From positions 2,356,001-2,420,000 of the forward strand of contig OX637804.1 in assembly GCA_951802425.1 (NCBI GenBank): DNA of 64,000 nt. The letters are read 5' to 3'. Below, piece by piece: positions 34,672 to 45,949 of the stretch; the stretch's first letter is position 1, and each line of letters opens with the position of its first letter. Position numbers and translations under genes: made by a program. The notes beneath the pieces were generated by a model that was given only the letters and a program-made list of their open reading frames with translations, made no database searches and was not told where the DNA came from. Source of the stretch: Clavaria fumosa (Eukaryota > Basidiomycota > Agaricomycetes > Agaricales > Clavariaceae).

Positions 34672-34791
34672 GCAAAACAGATTGGACAGGGGCTAGGTAT
34701 GTACTGGTATATACTTCTCTATACTACCTATAGGTGTTATAAACCACTTAAAACCAGTACATACCTAGCCCCTGTCCAATCTGTTTTGCTG
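34672..34791. repeat. hairpin element with perfect 38-bp arms
   Basis: Arm 1 at 34672-34709 starts AGCAAAACAGATTGGACAGG. Arm 2 at 34754-34791 is its exact reverse complement, with a 44-bp loop. A relic arm lies near 6329. Likely a foldback or MITE-type insertion; no clear target duplication. Confidence 0.85.
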
Positions 34792-36584
34792 ATGTAGTTG
34801 TTTCAGGCTGCATGTTGGGTTGGGCAGCTGGGGCCATGTTGGCTAACAAGGTGTGTAATTTATTTGCTGTTGCTCATGCCCTCTCCAGGTTCTACTCCCT
34901 GTTGGTTGTCTCTTCTCTGCTTGTGCATTCGTGTCCTTCAGCTTTCTTAACATTCATCCTTGCTCCTCACTCTTTCTCTCCATAATGCGAGCACCTGGGT
35001 CTGGCAATCCTTCAGTGGTACCCCCTAATGCAGTGGGACCTCCCAACTTTGGCACAAGTGATCAGGGTGAGACTTCAGGGAACAGGGAAAGCATGGAGGT
35101 GATTCTGATTGATGCGAAGGCAATTACAAACTTCGGTGACTAATGTAGAAATGAGGGAACTAGTTATTGTACACAAATGAGGAATTTTCTGGAATGTTCT
35201 GGATTTGACTCAGCCTCATGGAAGAAAGTATAAAAGGTGGTATTGAATTTAACGGGGCATAGTCTCCGGATCGAATTGTTGGATCCCAAGCTGATGAGGG
35301 TCGAGGACACTTGTCGTAGCGGTATAGTCACAGGGATACTGAGTCAATTCAATGGGGGACTAGCCCATCACTATTGTACTTAATATATATACATGAACAA
35401 GGCAGTGTCCAGCAGTGCTAAGTCATGTGCTATCAAACTTGTGCAATGATGGAATCATTAATGTACGCTGATCAAGATGGTGAGTCTGGGCAAAGTATAT
35501 GCATGGGTGAGGCGGAGAGAGATGTTGCAAGTATGGCATGGTGGTCGTGAGTGTCATGTGAATGCGGGGGAGGTTGGAGAGGCTTCCAGAAGGGGATGGC
35601 AGGTTCCGGAAGTGTGTAGAGGGGCTCACGAGGTTGTAGAGGGCCATTGGGAGGTTCGTAGGTGTTGGTAAAGTTGGCTTGGGTAAGGGAAAAATGAATG
35701 GGTCCTGACAGAGAGGTGAAAGGGAGGTGAGAGGATGAGGGTGAGATGAGAGGGTGAGAGTGAGAGTGAGAGGGAGGGGAAAGAGGGAGGGGGGAGGGTG
35801 AGGGTGCCACCACTGCTGCTGAACAAGAGGGGGAGAGGAGAGAGAGGGAGGAGGGGTGAGGGTGAGGGTGCCACCACCTTTTCCATCTATCATCTGCTGT
35901 TGTCCACTGCCCTGTAAAGAGGGAGAGGGAGAGGGAGAGCCACTGCAGCCCATTGCTAGCTCCCTGAGGGTGGTAGGGTGGAGTGAGGCTGAGAGTGATG
36001 CATCATGTTCAAGTTCAACATGGGGCATGTGACTCATTGTGAGTCATGTGATAACTTTTGTGTCTCTGTAGCATGCTGTAGCACATTGCCATACAACACT
36101 GGCATAGTATCAATTGATCACTGCAAATCTACTAGTGCTACAGTTATTGACTGAATATCTATAAGGCCCTACCATAGAAATCACAAAATGACATTGGTCT
36201 ATGTAGCCTCAGTGTCACAATATCTTTACACTGACAACAACTGTGAATTTCACAGTGAGAAATTATGTTTTTCCTGATGAAGAAAATTTGATGCTTCCTG
36301 ACACTATGATTTGGCCACATGACATTAGAGCTGTATGTTCAGGGCCAGACTATATAGCACTATGTTGCACCTTATAGATAAGGCAGGTGTTATGAAGCTA
36401 TGAGTGTGTATGGAAACACTATGGCTACTTTAGATTTGGCATCTTGCTATGGGCCAAAGATGGTTTTGCTGATGGTGAACAGATTGCCCTTCCCATATGC
36501 TTATGTAACATTGCACTCGACTTACAGATTACGAGGTTTAGACTGCAGAGGCACATCCACCGACGGAGGACATCAGCTATCATC
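34792..36584. other. intergenic region upstream of eL14
   Basis: Contains a short open frame at about 34985-35143 (start MRAPGSGNPS) that I do not recognise, possibly a gag start. A repeat at about 35595-35710 is shared with 14570-14695. A GA-rich tract (GAGAGTGAGAGGGAGG-like) runs 35700-35960 with a direct repeat of GGTGAGGGTGCCACCAC. An inverted pair of TGACTCA motifs (36030-36036, 36040-36046) lies about 550 bp before the eL14 start; whether it is regulatory is unknown. The leftward Pro/Ser frames here are low-complexity shadows. Confidence 0.5.
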
Positions 36585-37307
36585 ATGAAGGTGAGTTTTA
36601 TCCTGTCGTTTGCTTCTCTAGAGACTCCCGACTGCGTCCTGCACACGAGGACGAGAGATTTGGCTGGGCTTTTATTGGATGGATAATGGAAAGCGCGGAT
36701 GACGCTTCATTAAAGCTTCACTGGCTGCCAGCCATTTCCCAGCCTCAGATTCTGTGCACAAGAAGACGGCGGACGCTGATAATTCGATTGCAGGAATCGA
36801 ATTTCACTCGTTTCGTTGAAGTCGGTCGAGGTACTTATTTTGCCTCGTCGCCATCCGCTACTGTGCCACATTGATTGGCCACGTCTGCAGTGGTTCTTCT
36901 TAATTCAGGTCCCCATACTGGTCATATAGCGGTTGTCATCGAGATTGTCGACCACAACAGGGTGTGTGAGCTCTCTGGATCCCGCTTCATCGCCCACACT
37001 TGACAATGTTCACTCACAGGCAATCATTGACGGCCCTGTTTCTGGCGTGCCACGCCAAGCGTTTCGCTATCGTCATATGGCGCTTACTCCCCTCGTCGTC
37101 AAAATTCCGCGTAGTGCGCGATCCGGCGTCGTCGAGAAGCAGATGAAGAAGGAGCAGGTGATGGAGCGGTGGCAGAAGAGCGCTTGGGCGCAGAGGCGTG
37201 CGGCCATACAGAAGCGGTGTGAGCTGAACGATTTTGGGCGGTTCTCGGTCATGCTGGCGAAGAGAGCGAGGAGAGACTTAGTCAGGAAGGCCATAAAATC
37301 AAAATAA
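36585..37307 (+). CDS. RPL14: 60S ribosomal protein eL14
   Basis: Component of the large cytosolic ribosomal subunit. Four exons rebuild an uninterrupted 133-residue protein: 36585-36590 (Met-Lys only), 36794-36830, 36891-36961 and 37020-37307, with GT-AG introns 36591-36793, 36831-36890 and 36962-37019. Diagnostic segments: FTRFVEVGR at the N-terminus, LNSGPHTGHIAVVIEIVDHN (the KOW-like fold), IDGPVSGVPRQAF, WQKSAWAQRRAA, then LNDFGRFSVMLAKRARRDLV and a basic tail. Length matches fungal eL14 (about 130-145 residues). The tiny first exon ending just after the start codon and a long first intron are common in fungal ribosomal protein genes. No damage seen; almost certainly functional host DNA. 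Confidence 0.95.
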
Positions 37308-38156
37308 GCAATGGCAATCCGCTTGGGAGCTTGGTTCTCGTTATGTGGTCCTTTGTCTTCCATATTCCTTTGTGCTCTGATGTCCACCCCTCGGATGAGC
37401 GTATATCACAATGGCTGGTTTGTATGCAACGCTGAATCCCAGCTGCCTTGCTGACAACTGCGACCAAATATTGCTAAGGCAGGAAATGCTAAGGCAGGAC
37501 ACACACAACAAATCGGAAAAGCGCAAGCACGGTATAAATTGTAAAATCTGTGCGCGCGATCTGATGGAATGTAACGTCTAAACGAGCCTTCTACCCCTCA
37601 TTACGCCAGTCAGTTCACCAACCAGCCGTCTTTGGCCAGCTTTTCTGTTGCCACTGCCCAACTCGCTCCCTTTCCATAATCTTTACATCACAAAAAAATC
37701 CAGCCCGTATAGGTACCTCCCACTTGACTGTTTGAGCGTCGTGAAGCTTCCGGTAGTTTCGCGGACTCGTGCAAGTCAAAAAAGTTGCCGAGGACGCCGG
37801 GGAGCGCCCCTGATGACATATGGAAATATGAGCTCTTGTCCAGAACCTCCCTTGGAATGTATAGTGGGTAAAATGAGAATGGGTAAGCTGAAGTGTTTGA
37901 ATAGATCTTGACGTTGGGCGATGGGGAGCTGTCATCTTTGGTTCACGAAGTGATCGCGGGAAACCTTTTTACGCGCGCTTAAACCCGCAACAATCAATGT
38001 GAACCCCTCCTTGACGCATGTGCTCACATACATGTGGTGGTGGTACACGTCCTAGCTAAGTGACAGTCAGAACGGTAATTTATCTGTCATCTTCGTAAGG
38101 AGTCAGGGTATGCAGTCCCTTCCTACACATGCGCTGCGCTGTCTCCGTATCAAGAC
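37308..38156. other. spacer between convergent host genes; possible small minus-strand gene
   Basis: A leftward open frame at 37935-37615 (106 codons) may be part of a small gene. A GTACCT donor-like site near 37710 and an alternative frame starting MSSGALPGVLGNFF (about 37820) hint at splicing. I do not recognise the product. The rest shows nothing. Confidence 0.3.
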
Positions 38157-39446
38157 TCAGAGCAAGGAATCTAGCTTGGAAAGCACCTCTAACACGCCAG
38201 CGACCAACTCGAAACCGACATCATCCTCTGCTTGCATCTCTTTCTTCACTTCGAGTACTAAGCTCGCAGCATTTCCCCTCTCCTGATCACTATTCCTCAA
38301 GGCTGACTCTCTTCGCTTAACAGCCCGCTGCCCAGCATCAGTTTCACTGCCGAACGGCCACGACGAAAATCCAGCTAGGATGTCGTCGCACCGCTGTAGA
38401 GCCGCCTCCCGCTCTTCATACGTCAGTCGTCCAAAAGCATTGTCCAGCACATTGGCCGCGTACGCGGAGCAGGCCAGACATACAGCGCGCAACACTCTGC
38501 ACTGCGTGCCTTCCTTGTCCAAGGCTGAAGCGGGCAAGGCGGACGTCGTAGACGTGAGTAGCGAGACCACCCGGGATATTATCGACTCTTTAGTTCGGAT
38601 GTCTGCGACAGGGTGCGTGGCCATGTCGAAGAGGAGAAAATTGCGTTTTTCCGTACGGAGGACTCCCTTGTCAACCAAGCCTTTAGCAAGTCGTTCTCGG
38701 ACAGCTTTTAGCTGATAGCCTATCTTGAGAACATTCCACGTTTCTCCTGTAAACAGAACAAGTCAACTCCTGTGCCAATAGGAGACTCCTGGTGCGCGCA
38801 CCGCTGAGCAAGTCAACCCAGTCGTTGATGGAAAGCTTCTCCTGTTGAGCTTTCATTATTTTGAGTGTCTCGTCCAATATCGTTTCTCCTGTTTGTCGAT
38901 CGTCGATGACATGTACGAGCCGCTCCGAAGGGCGGCCTCGTCGACGGTGGGGATCTTTGACAACAGCAATTCGCCGACGAATGGCCAATTCGATCAGAAT
39001 GCAACCGCGTAAGGCATAGGAGATGTTTTCATTCCAAAATGATAAATATCCCTGTAGTAGGAAAGACATTGAGCACGACTGACAGAACGCTAGGAAATTC
39101 GATATCCGAAAGAGGGAGCTTCTGAGGCTGGCCATTTATGCACCGTTCGGTCGGGACAGGAGTTGACGTTTTGAAGGAAATTTACCTGTTTATCCTTTAT
39201 ACCAAGCAACAAAACTTCCTCCATAAGCGTCAACTTCGGCGTCTTTCCTCCCGCTGTATCTTCAATGTCAGCCTCCACGTCCCTAGGATCGAATGCAATT
39301 TTGTTTCCGCCTTCAAGGGCCGAGCCAGCATGGGAATGGACAGCCGCCAATGAGCCAGAGCTCTGAGGGGCATTCAAAACGCTTGAGGGGGTATCAGGGT
39401 CTGAAGAGTTATTCACCCTTCGACGTGACAAGCCGGTGGAGGCCAT
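38157..39446 (-). CDS. VPS74: GOLPH3/Vps74 family Golgi phosphoprotein
   Basis: Peripheral Golgi protein that binds phosphatidylinositol-4-phosphate and retains glycosyltransferases in the Golgi. Exons 39446-39186, 39051-38802 and 38746-38157, with GT-AG introns of 134 and 55 bp, give 366 residues in one frame, close to fungal orthologues. Family hallmarks in order: LTLMEEVLLLGIKDKQGYLS, FWNENISYALRGCILIELA, RLVHVIDDRQTGETILDETL, SINDWVDLLSGETWNVLKIG, then VRERLAKGLVDKGVLRTEKR and FLLFDMATHPVAD. The N-terminal 70 residues are Ser/Asp-rich and disordered, with an RRR motif as in other family members. No disabling change seen. Convergent with eL14. Confidence 0.95.
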
Positions 39447-39719
39447 AGGATGAGGGAGTGGACTACAGCAACTGGTTGTAATCGCAGGTGGAGGTCCAAG
39501 TCACATGACATGGTCTTGGCACAAGCACCTGGTAAGGCACCTGGTAAGCAGAAGCAGAACATGTGCCATGGCTCATTACACGAGCTGCCTAGCGAAACTC
39601 AACAAGCACAGTTATACTTCGGTTTTATCCAACATTGTTTGGCACCTCGCTCACACCATTTGAATCATAGGGCAACTAGGAAAGACCTGCTCTATGACAA
39701 GACTGAATGAAAGAATAGA
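39447..39719. other. upstream region of the GOLPH3/Vps74 gene
   Basis: No gene or repeat recognised. It would hold the promoter of the minus-strand gene. No clear TATA box on the minus strand. Confidence 0.4.
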
Positions 39720-39721
39720 TA

Positions 39722-40343
39722 CAGTCATCCACCGGTCCTTGAACCAGCACCGGTCCTTGAAACAAAATTTTTTAAACACTCATACAACAAACCTATGACC
39801 TCAAAAATGGTACTAGCTTGGCCTACATAGTCTTGTACATACAGGTAAAATTGGATTTGCCAGTTGCATGCTTGGATCTCAAATGAGATTGAATTTATTG
39901 CATAATTTCTGTAAATTTGCATTCTCGGCCTCATAATAAGTTTTGAAAAAAATCATACATTGAACTGTGATAGTACTCTACATGGTCTACTGCAATTTGG
40001 ACTAAGGAAACACTTCTACAGAGAGGGAGAGACCATCTCTTGCAAAGTGGCTGTTATCATGTCACGTCACACTGACTCACTGTCACTTGCTGGCGCAGGC
40101 GGCATGATGCGGCATGCGTGACGTGACGTCTGGTTCAAGGACTAATATTACTACTGATAACGAGTTTTTTCAGAGATTGGCCCCAATATTAGCCAATTTC
40201 AATCTGATTTAGACTAAAATGGGCAGTCATGTGGCTTAGAGGGTACTAATTTGATAGGTATTACCCGATTTTATTAAACTATAATACACATTTCGTGACA
40301 CTTGCCTGAAAAATTCACTGGTGCAAGGACCGGTGGATGACTG
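39722..40343. mobile_element. 622-bp inverted-repeat element with TA duplication (pogo/mariner-like MITE)
   Basis: Terminal inverted repeats start CAGTCATCCACCGGTCCTTG on both ends (about 27 bp with one mismatch), flanked by TA at 39720-39721 and 40344-40345. The CAGT start and TA duplication fit the pogo/Tc1-mariner group. AT-rich interior without a transposase. An extra internal copy of ACCGGTCCTTGAA follows the left end. Confidence 0.88.
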
Positions 40344-40513
40344 TAGGCAAAATAGGTGCAAGCAGGAAGATTGAGCATAAGCTAGTGTTGGAAATTCAAG
40401 CGGAGCGCAAACTTAATTTACTTTTTTCACAGCCACGTGCATGGCGCGATACTGCTCAGTACGGAGTACTGACTGAGCATTTAACTGTTGTGTCAGGGCA
40501 TATCAATTCTATA

Positions 40514-40526
40514 GATTATGAGACCT
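40514..40526 (+). other. Copia-3 primer-binding site overlapping the start codon
   Basis: GATTATGAGACCTGC follows the 5' LTR directly, and its ATG (40518) opens the polyprotein (M-R-P-A). The same arrangement as in Copia-1, despite otherwise different LTRs. Confidence 0.6.
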
Positions 40527-43500
40527 GCGTCTCAACATGAAGATTCTGTCACTCCCCAGAGCTCCCCATTCGCGATAATAAAGCTTTGTGATGACAGATC
40601 CAATTGGCCCGATTATGAAATGAGAGCCAAGACCGCTATGGGAGCCAAGGGACTGATCAGACACATTGAAGGGACTGCACGGCGACCCTTATCTTTCGAC
40701 ATTGAAAATGGATGACCGGTCACGGAGCCTGGAAAACCCGCCACGCGACTTGAGATTCAGGAGCTTGAACGTGCAATGGACGAGTATGAGCAAAAGGAAT
40801 ACGTGGCTCGACACATAATGCTTACCTCCGTATCACCGTGCCTCTCTACGATACTCCGGGCAAACTCCTCAGCTGCACAGATGTGGCAGCAAATAGTTGT
40901 GGACACTACGAAGAAAAGTTGCATCCACCAAGTTGACATGTGCTGATGTCTTCACGAACTTCGCTGTCCCGAAGGAGGGGATGTGCGTGCGCACCTTAAC
41001 GCTATGACAGATCTGCATAACAAGCTTGAGGGGATTGGCGCACCAGTCAGTGATGAAGACTTTGTGATGATGATACACATCAGCTTACCGCTAAGCTATC
41101 GGCCGCTACTGCAATCCGTTCTCCACGCCGCTGACATGAACGAAAAAGCTGTGGATCCAACCTACCTGATCAGAATCGTCCTTGAGGAGAATCAGCAATG
41201 GCAGACAACCCACAGATTATCAAAATCCAGCCAGGCAGCTTTCCAGACGAACAAAAATCGTCGCAGGGGCAAAGGGAACAAGTCTTCAGGCGAGGCGAAG
41301 CTGTGCGAGAACTGCAAACACACCAACCATAATATCAAGGACTGCTTTGCCAAGGGAGGACCCAAGGAGGGCCAACGGCCTCCCTGGGCGAAGAATAAAC
41401 AATCAGGAGTGAATGCTGCAGCGACGAAGGGGAAGAAAGAAGAGACGGACGAATGGGTTGCATTTACCTGTTCTTCTACCCATACAGATGTCGCTGCCAA
41501 GGCAACTCACCAGTGCTCCCATGTCACTGCGTTCCTTGATAGTGGTGCAACCGCTCACTTTACCCCTTTGAGAGAAAAATTGGTTAACTTCCAGAATACG
41601 TCGCCCAGGCCAGTTACCGCAGCCAACAGAGGGGAATTCAACGGCGTCGGATGCGGTGACATGCCCTTGAAAGTTATAAACGGCTCAAAAACGACCAAGC
41701 TACTCCTTAAAAATGTTATTTACTCACCCAAACTCGCCTTCACATTGATATCCATCGGACATCTTGACGATTCCGGTTGTACGGCCACGTTTGGACAGGG
41801 TCACTGCATCATCAGACATTCTGATAGAAGAGAGCTAGCCTGAGTAAAGAAAACAAATGGTCTATACCAACTCAACGGCACCATGCACAAACACGGCCCC
41901 TTACACACCAACGTAGCCACACAGCGGCTAAGTATAATGGAAGCTCACTGCACACTAGGTCACATCAATGTCGAGACCATAAAACATGCAATAAAAACGG
42001 GTAAAATTACCGGGATAATGCTCGACGATGACTCTGAACTTGAGTTTTGTGACGCGTGTGTGCAGGCGGAGCCTCACCATCACCCTTTCCCGGACCAAGC
42101 CCAAAATCGTGCGCAAAAGTTCGGCGACCACATTCACAAAGACCTATGGGGACCTGCGAAGGTTGAGTCGGTTTTTAGGAGCCGGTACACAGTCGATTTC
42201 ATCGACTGTGCAACCCGCTGGACTCACATCGCATTCCTTCACTGTAAAAACGAGGCTTTTCAAGCCTATCGTGACTTTGAGAAATGTCTTGAGACTCAAG
42301 ACGGTGTAAGGATAAAAATCCTCCGGTCTGATCATGGCCGTGAGTTTCTCAATGATAAATTCAGTCAGCACTTAGCAGACAAGGGAACTGTTCGTGAACT
42401 CACTGTCCACGACACGCACAAACAAGTTGGTGTCGCCAAACGTTGGAATCGCACAAAAGCCGAACTAGCCCGTGCGATGCTAATAGACTCGAAGCTCCCA
42501 AGATTTCTATGGGCCAAAGCTATGAACCACGCAGCCTGGATAAAGAACCGCTCACCTACACGCACGCTCAACAACGGCACACCGTACGAAGCTCGTTACG
42601 GCAAGAAACCAGACATGTCGTGACTAGTGCCATTCGGCATGCGTGCCTGGGCTAAAATCCCAGATGCTGGTAAGCTAGAACCTCGCGCGATGCTCGGGCA
42701 CTTCGTCGGCTTCGACAGCACAAGTACTGGCTATCGAATTTATTGTCCTGACAAATGACAAGTCAGAATTGAGTGCGAAGTCACATTTGACCGTTCCAGG
42801 CATCCACAAACGGTCGAAATCCCCGAAGAGTCAGAGATTGTGGGGGAGAGGCGAAAAGACATTCTCCAAGACCCTCCGGAGGACCGTCCTTCATTGCCCA
42901 GCACCGACAAAAGCAAAAGCGACCAAGATGACACAAGAAGCAACGATCACCCATCAGACAGTGACGAGAGCGACTCGGACGACACTCACAGTCGTTCCAA
43001 TAGCTGCAGATCCCCGTCAACAATGCCTGATTACCCCCAGCATGCCGAACACGATGAATTCGGTCAACCTCACCACAAACGCCATGAACCTGGTTTTTAC
43101 AGGAAATTAGCCAGCCACCACGCCCACGCTTCAGTGTACGCACCTGAAAACTCTTCAGACGACTCTGACAACTATTTTCCCCTCTTTGCATTGACTGCAG
43201 GCGCTGTAGGATCCGAACCGCGCACCCTCGACGAAGCGCTCTTGAGAGATGATGCCAGTTGATGGAAAGAAGCCTGGGACGTCGAACTGAAGCAACTGCA
43301 GCATCTACGCACCTGGAAGCTCGTCCCGAGGCCAATCAACAAACCAGTCATCCCCTACAGCCACGTTTTCAAAATCAAACTTGGCTCCAACGGCGAGATC
43401 CTAAGATATAAGGTCAGGCTCGTCGCAGGCGGACACAAGCAAGTAAAGGGACTTAACTTCAACGAGACCTTCGCCGCAGCAGCGAAGATCGCCTCGATCC

Positions 43501-44752
43501 GTGCCGTCCTCGCCAATGCGGCCTTGCTAGACTGGGAAATCCATCAGATAGACGTAGTGGGTGTGTACCTAAATGCTGAGATCAACGAGGAAGTCTTCAT
43601 GGAAGCCCCTCCTGGTGTGCTTGGCCTGAATGATAAAGGCAAGGTCTGCAAATTGCTGAAGGGTCTCTATGGACTGAGACAGTCTGGAAGGATGTGGCAT
43701 GAGAAGATGACTGGCACTTTCCTAGACTTGGGTTTCACACTGTCACGCCTCGACCACTCGGTGTTTACAAAAGCTGTGCTGGCCAAACAACTCATGTCAC
43801 GGTTTCGACTGACGACATGGTCATCGCCGCGAGCTCTCGTGCTGCTATAGTTCAATTCAAAAATGCTTTTTCCAAACACTTTGAGATAACCAACCAAGGA
43901 GAAGTGTCCTGGCTCCTAGGTTTTGAAGTCAAACAGGATCGGAAGGCCAGAACTATCGCTATCAACCAAAAGGCATACCTGACAGCCATGGCTGAGAAAT
44001 TCAGAGTTATGAATGCGAAACCAGCATATACTTCCATGGAGCCTGGCGCAGTCTTTTCCAAGGAGCAATGCCCCGCCGAGGCTATCTGGGTGCCTTACCA
44101 AGAGGCTTGCGGCAGCATTCTGTGGCCAGCGGTGATCTCACGTCCCGATGTCCAATTTGCGGTTGGAATTTTGGCGCAGTTCACGCAAAATCCAGCACAT
44201 GTCCATTGGAATGCAATTAAGCGGGTTATAAAATACTTATACACGACTCGCAACCTCTGGCTAACCTTCGGCAGCCGCCCCGACAAACCTGAGGTATACG
44301 CCGACACGGACTGGGCCTCGCAACCTCACCGACACTCAATTTCGGCGTACGCTGTGACGCTAGGTGTGGGCGTCGTCTCCTGGTCCTCAAAGAAGCAATC
44401 CATAGTCGCCCTGTCTAGTGCTGAGGCCGAGTACATCGCAGCGACGCACGCCGCGAAAGAGGTCCTGTGGCTGCGAGCTTTCCTAGACGAACTAGGGAGA
44501 CCGAGTGCTGGCCCGACGAGTCTACGAACCGACAACCAGTCAGCGATCGCCATCGCGAAAGATCCCAAGTTCCATGTGAGAACGAAGCACATAGATGCAC
44601 AATATCACTTCATCAGAGATCTGGTGCGCACAGGCAAGGTTCAAATCATGTACGTATCGACCAATGACAACCTCGCTGACATGCTCACCAAGGCCCTACC
44701 ACGCGCGAAGTTTGAGACTGCGAGGGCGTCGATTGGAGTGCTTCCTGCTTGA
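40518..44752 (+). pseudogene. Copia-3 gag-pol polyprotein, broken
   Basis: Gag from 40518 (stop at 40713-40715, further frames to 41840), zinc knuckle CENCKHTNHNIKDC (about 41310), protease LDSGATAHFTP (about 41540), GAG-pre-integrase (TLGHINVETIK, 41955), integrase core with DLWGP, RSDHGREF and KQVGVAKRWNR (Glu of the usual GVAER replaced by Lys) and a stop at 42621. The reverse transcriptase follows at 43370-43850 (KVRLVAGGHKQV, LYGLRQSGR), with the catalytic region read as VSTDDM after a frameshift near 43790. RNase H is at 44290-44750 (YADTDW, SSAEAEY, RTDNQSAIAIAKD), ending at 44752. Stops also at 41841 and 42756, so it cannot make a full polyprotein. Confidence 0.93.
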
Positions 44753-44998
44753 GGGGGAGTGTTGGAAATTCAAGCGGGCGCAAACTTAATTTACTTTTTT
44801 CACAGCCACGCGCATGGCGCGATACTGCTCAGTATGGACTACCAACTGAGCAGTAAGTCCAAATAATCTTTTACCTCACTATAATTTTGTACTGACACTA
44901 GACACTTGTAGTTTAACTGTTGTGTCAGGTAAATACAATATCAGTACGCCAACTGAGCATTTAACCATCGTGTCAGGGCATATCAATTCTATAGCTAG

Positions 44999-45949
44999 CT
45001 ATAGGCTACAAATGTGTGGGGGGGGGAGAATCCTCATTACAGCTGTTTGCATATGTTTGGGGAATTGCAGATGCTGCACTTTTTTCCCCCTGAGCAACAA
45101 AATGTTTTCTCACCAACCACACAGCTGACTGGTGTGATTTTGTGCTCATTCAACTCACCTCAATGAGATGCAGGGCATGGTATCATCATCATTTGGATTT
45201 CACCACTGGATCTTCCTGACCAAATTTCAGTGATTTCTCACCATCAAACACCCTCCACCAGTCAGCTCTCCCTCCAAGAGGCACAATTTCATGTTTCCCT
45301 AAGTCTGTTCAATCATATGTGGGGCATGGTATGTGATTCCAATTGGTTTCACACTTGGGTTGATATTTAACAGCCCTTGGTTTTTCTATTCAGCACCAAA
45401 TCTTCCAAATGGCTTTTTCTCAGCACCTGCTCTGCTAATTAGTGTGATATGACACTCATTTGATCTGCCTTTATGTGGTGCAGGGCATGGTGCATGTATT
45501 GCCTGGCCTATGCTTCTTGTTCCTTCTGGGCAGCTGACACCATTGGCCTTCTATGCTCAAATCACACAGCTGGACATAACCTCTGCAAATACACAACATT
45601 GTTTGCTCACATTGATTCAGTTGGACCAGAACATTGGAGCAGGCTCATGCTCATCATCAGCCAGCCTCAGAACATTCACTGCATTGCCAGAGGCCTTCTC
45701 ATCCACCTCAGCCATGTTAAAGGTACTGATGTACAGGGCCCAGCTCAAAGCCCTGAAGCCCGGGCTGCCGAGCCCTTGAAGCCCAAGCTGAGCCAGGCCT
45801 TACTGACGGCTTTGTCAGGCTCAAGGCTTGGCTTGTATTATAAAAAGCCTTGAGCCAAGCCCTGAAGCTGCAGCTTTGTCACACGTGATGCATGACATTT
45901 GTGATGCATGCTCAGCACAATAAAAACACCGTACTCAACCTCCTCTCTG
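44999..45949. other. non-coding region with diffuse repeats
   Basis: Three degenerate copies of a block containing GCAGGGCATGGT or GGGGCATGGTATGTG at about 45171, 45325 and 45480. Around 45750-45865 is a GAAGCCC/CAAGGCTTGGC inverted, GC-rich region that looks like a MITE fragment. No gene recognised. Confidence 0.45.

Larger units (their letters stand above)
40386..44993 (+). mobile_element. Copia-3 retrotransposon
   Basis: Full-length Ty1/Copia element with exact target duplication GCTAG (40381-40385 and 44994-44998). 5' LTR 40386-40513 (128 bp), 3' LTR 44760-44993 (234 bp), both starting TGTTGGAAATTCAAGCG and ending TCAATTCTATA. The 5' LTR lacks about 106 bp present in the 3' LTR. Polypurine tract GAGGGGGAG at 44751-44759. 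The primer-binding site is at 40514-40526. Confidence 0.93.

Noticed and set aside
35423..36037. Leftward Pro/Ser/His-rich frames
   Set aside because: Produced by the GA-rich low-complexity tract on the plus strand; no conserved motif or start context.
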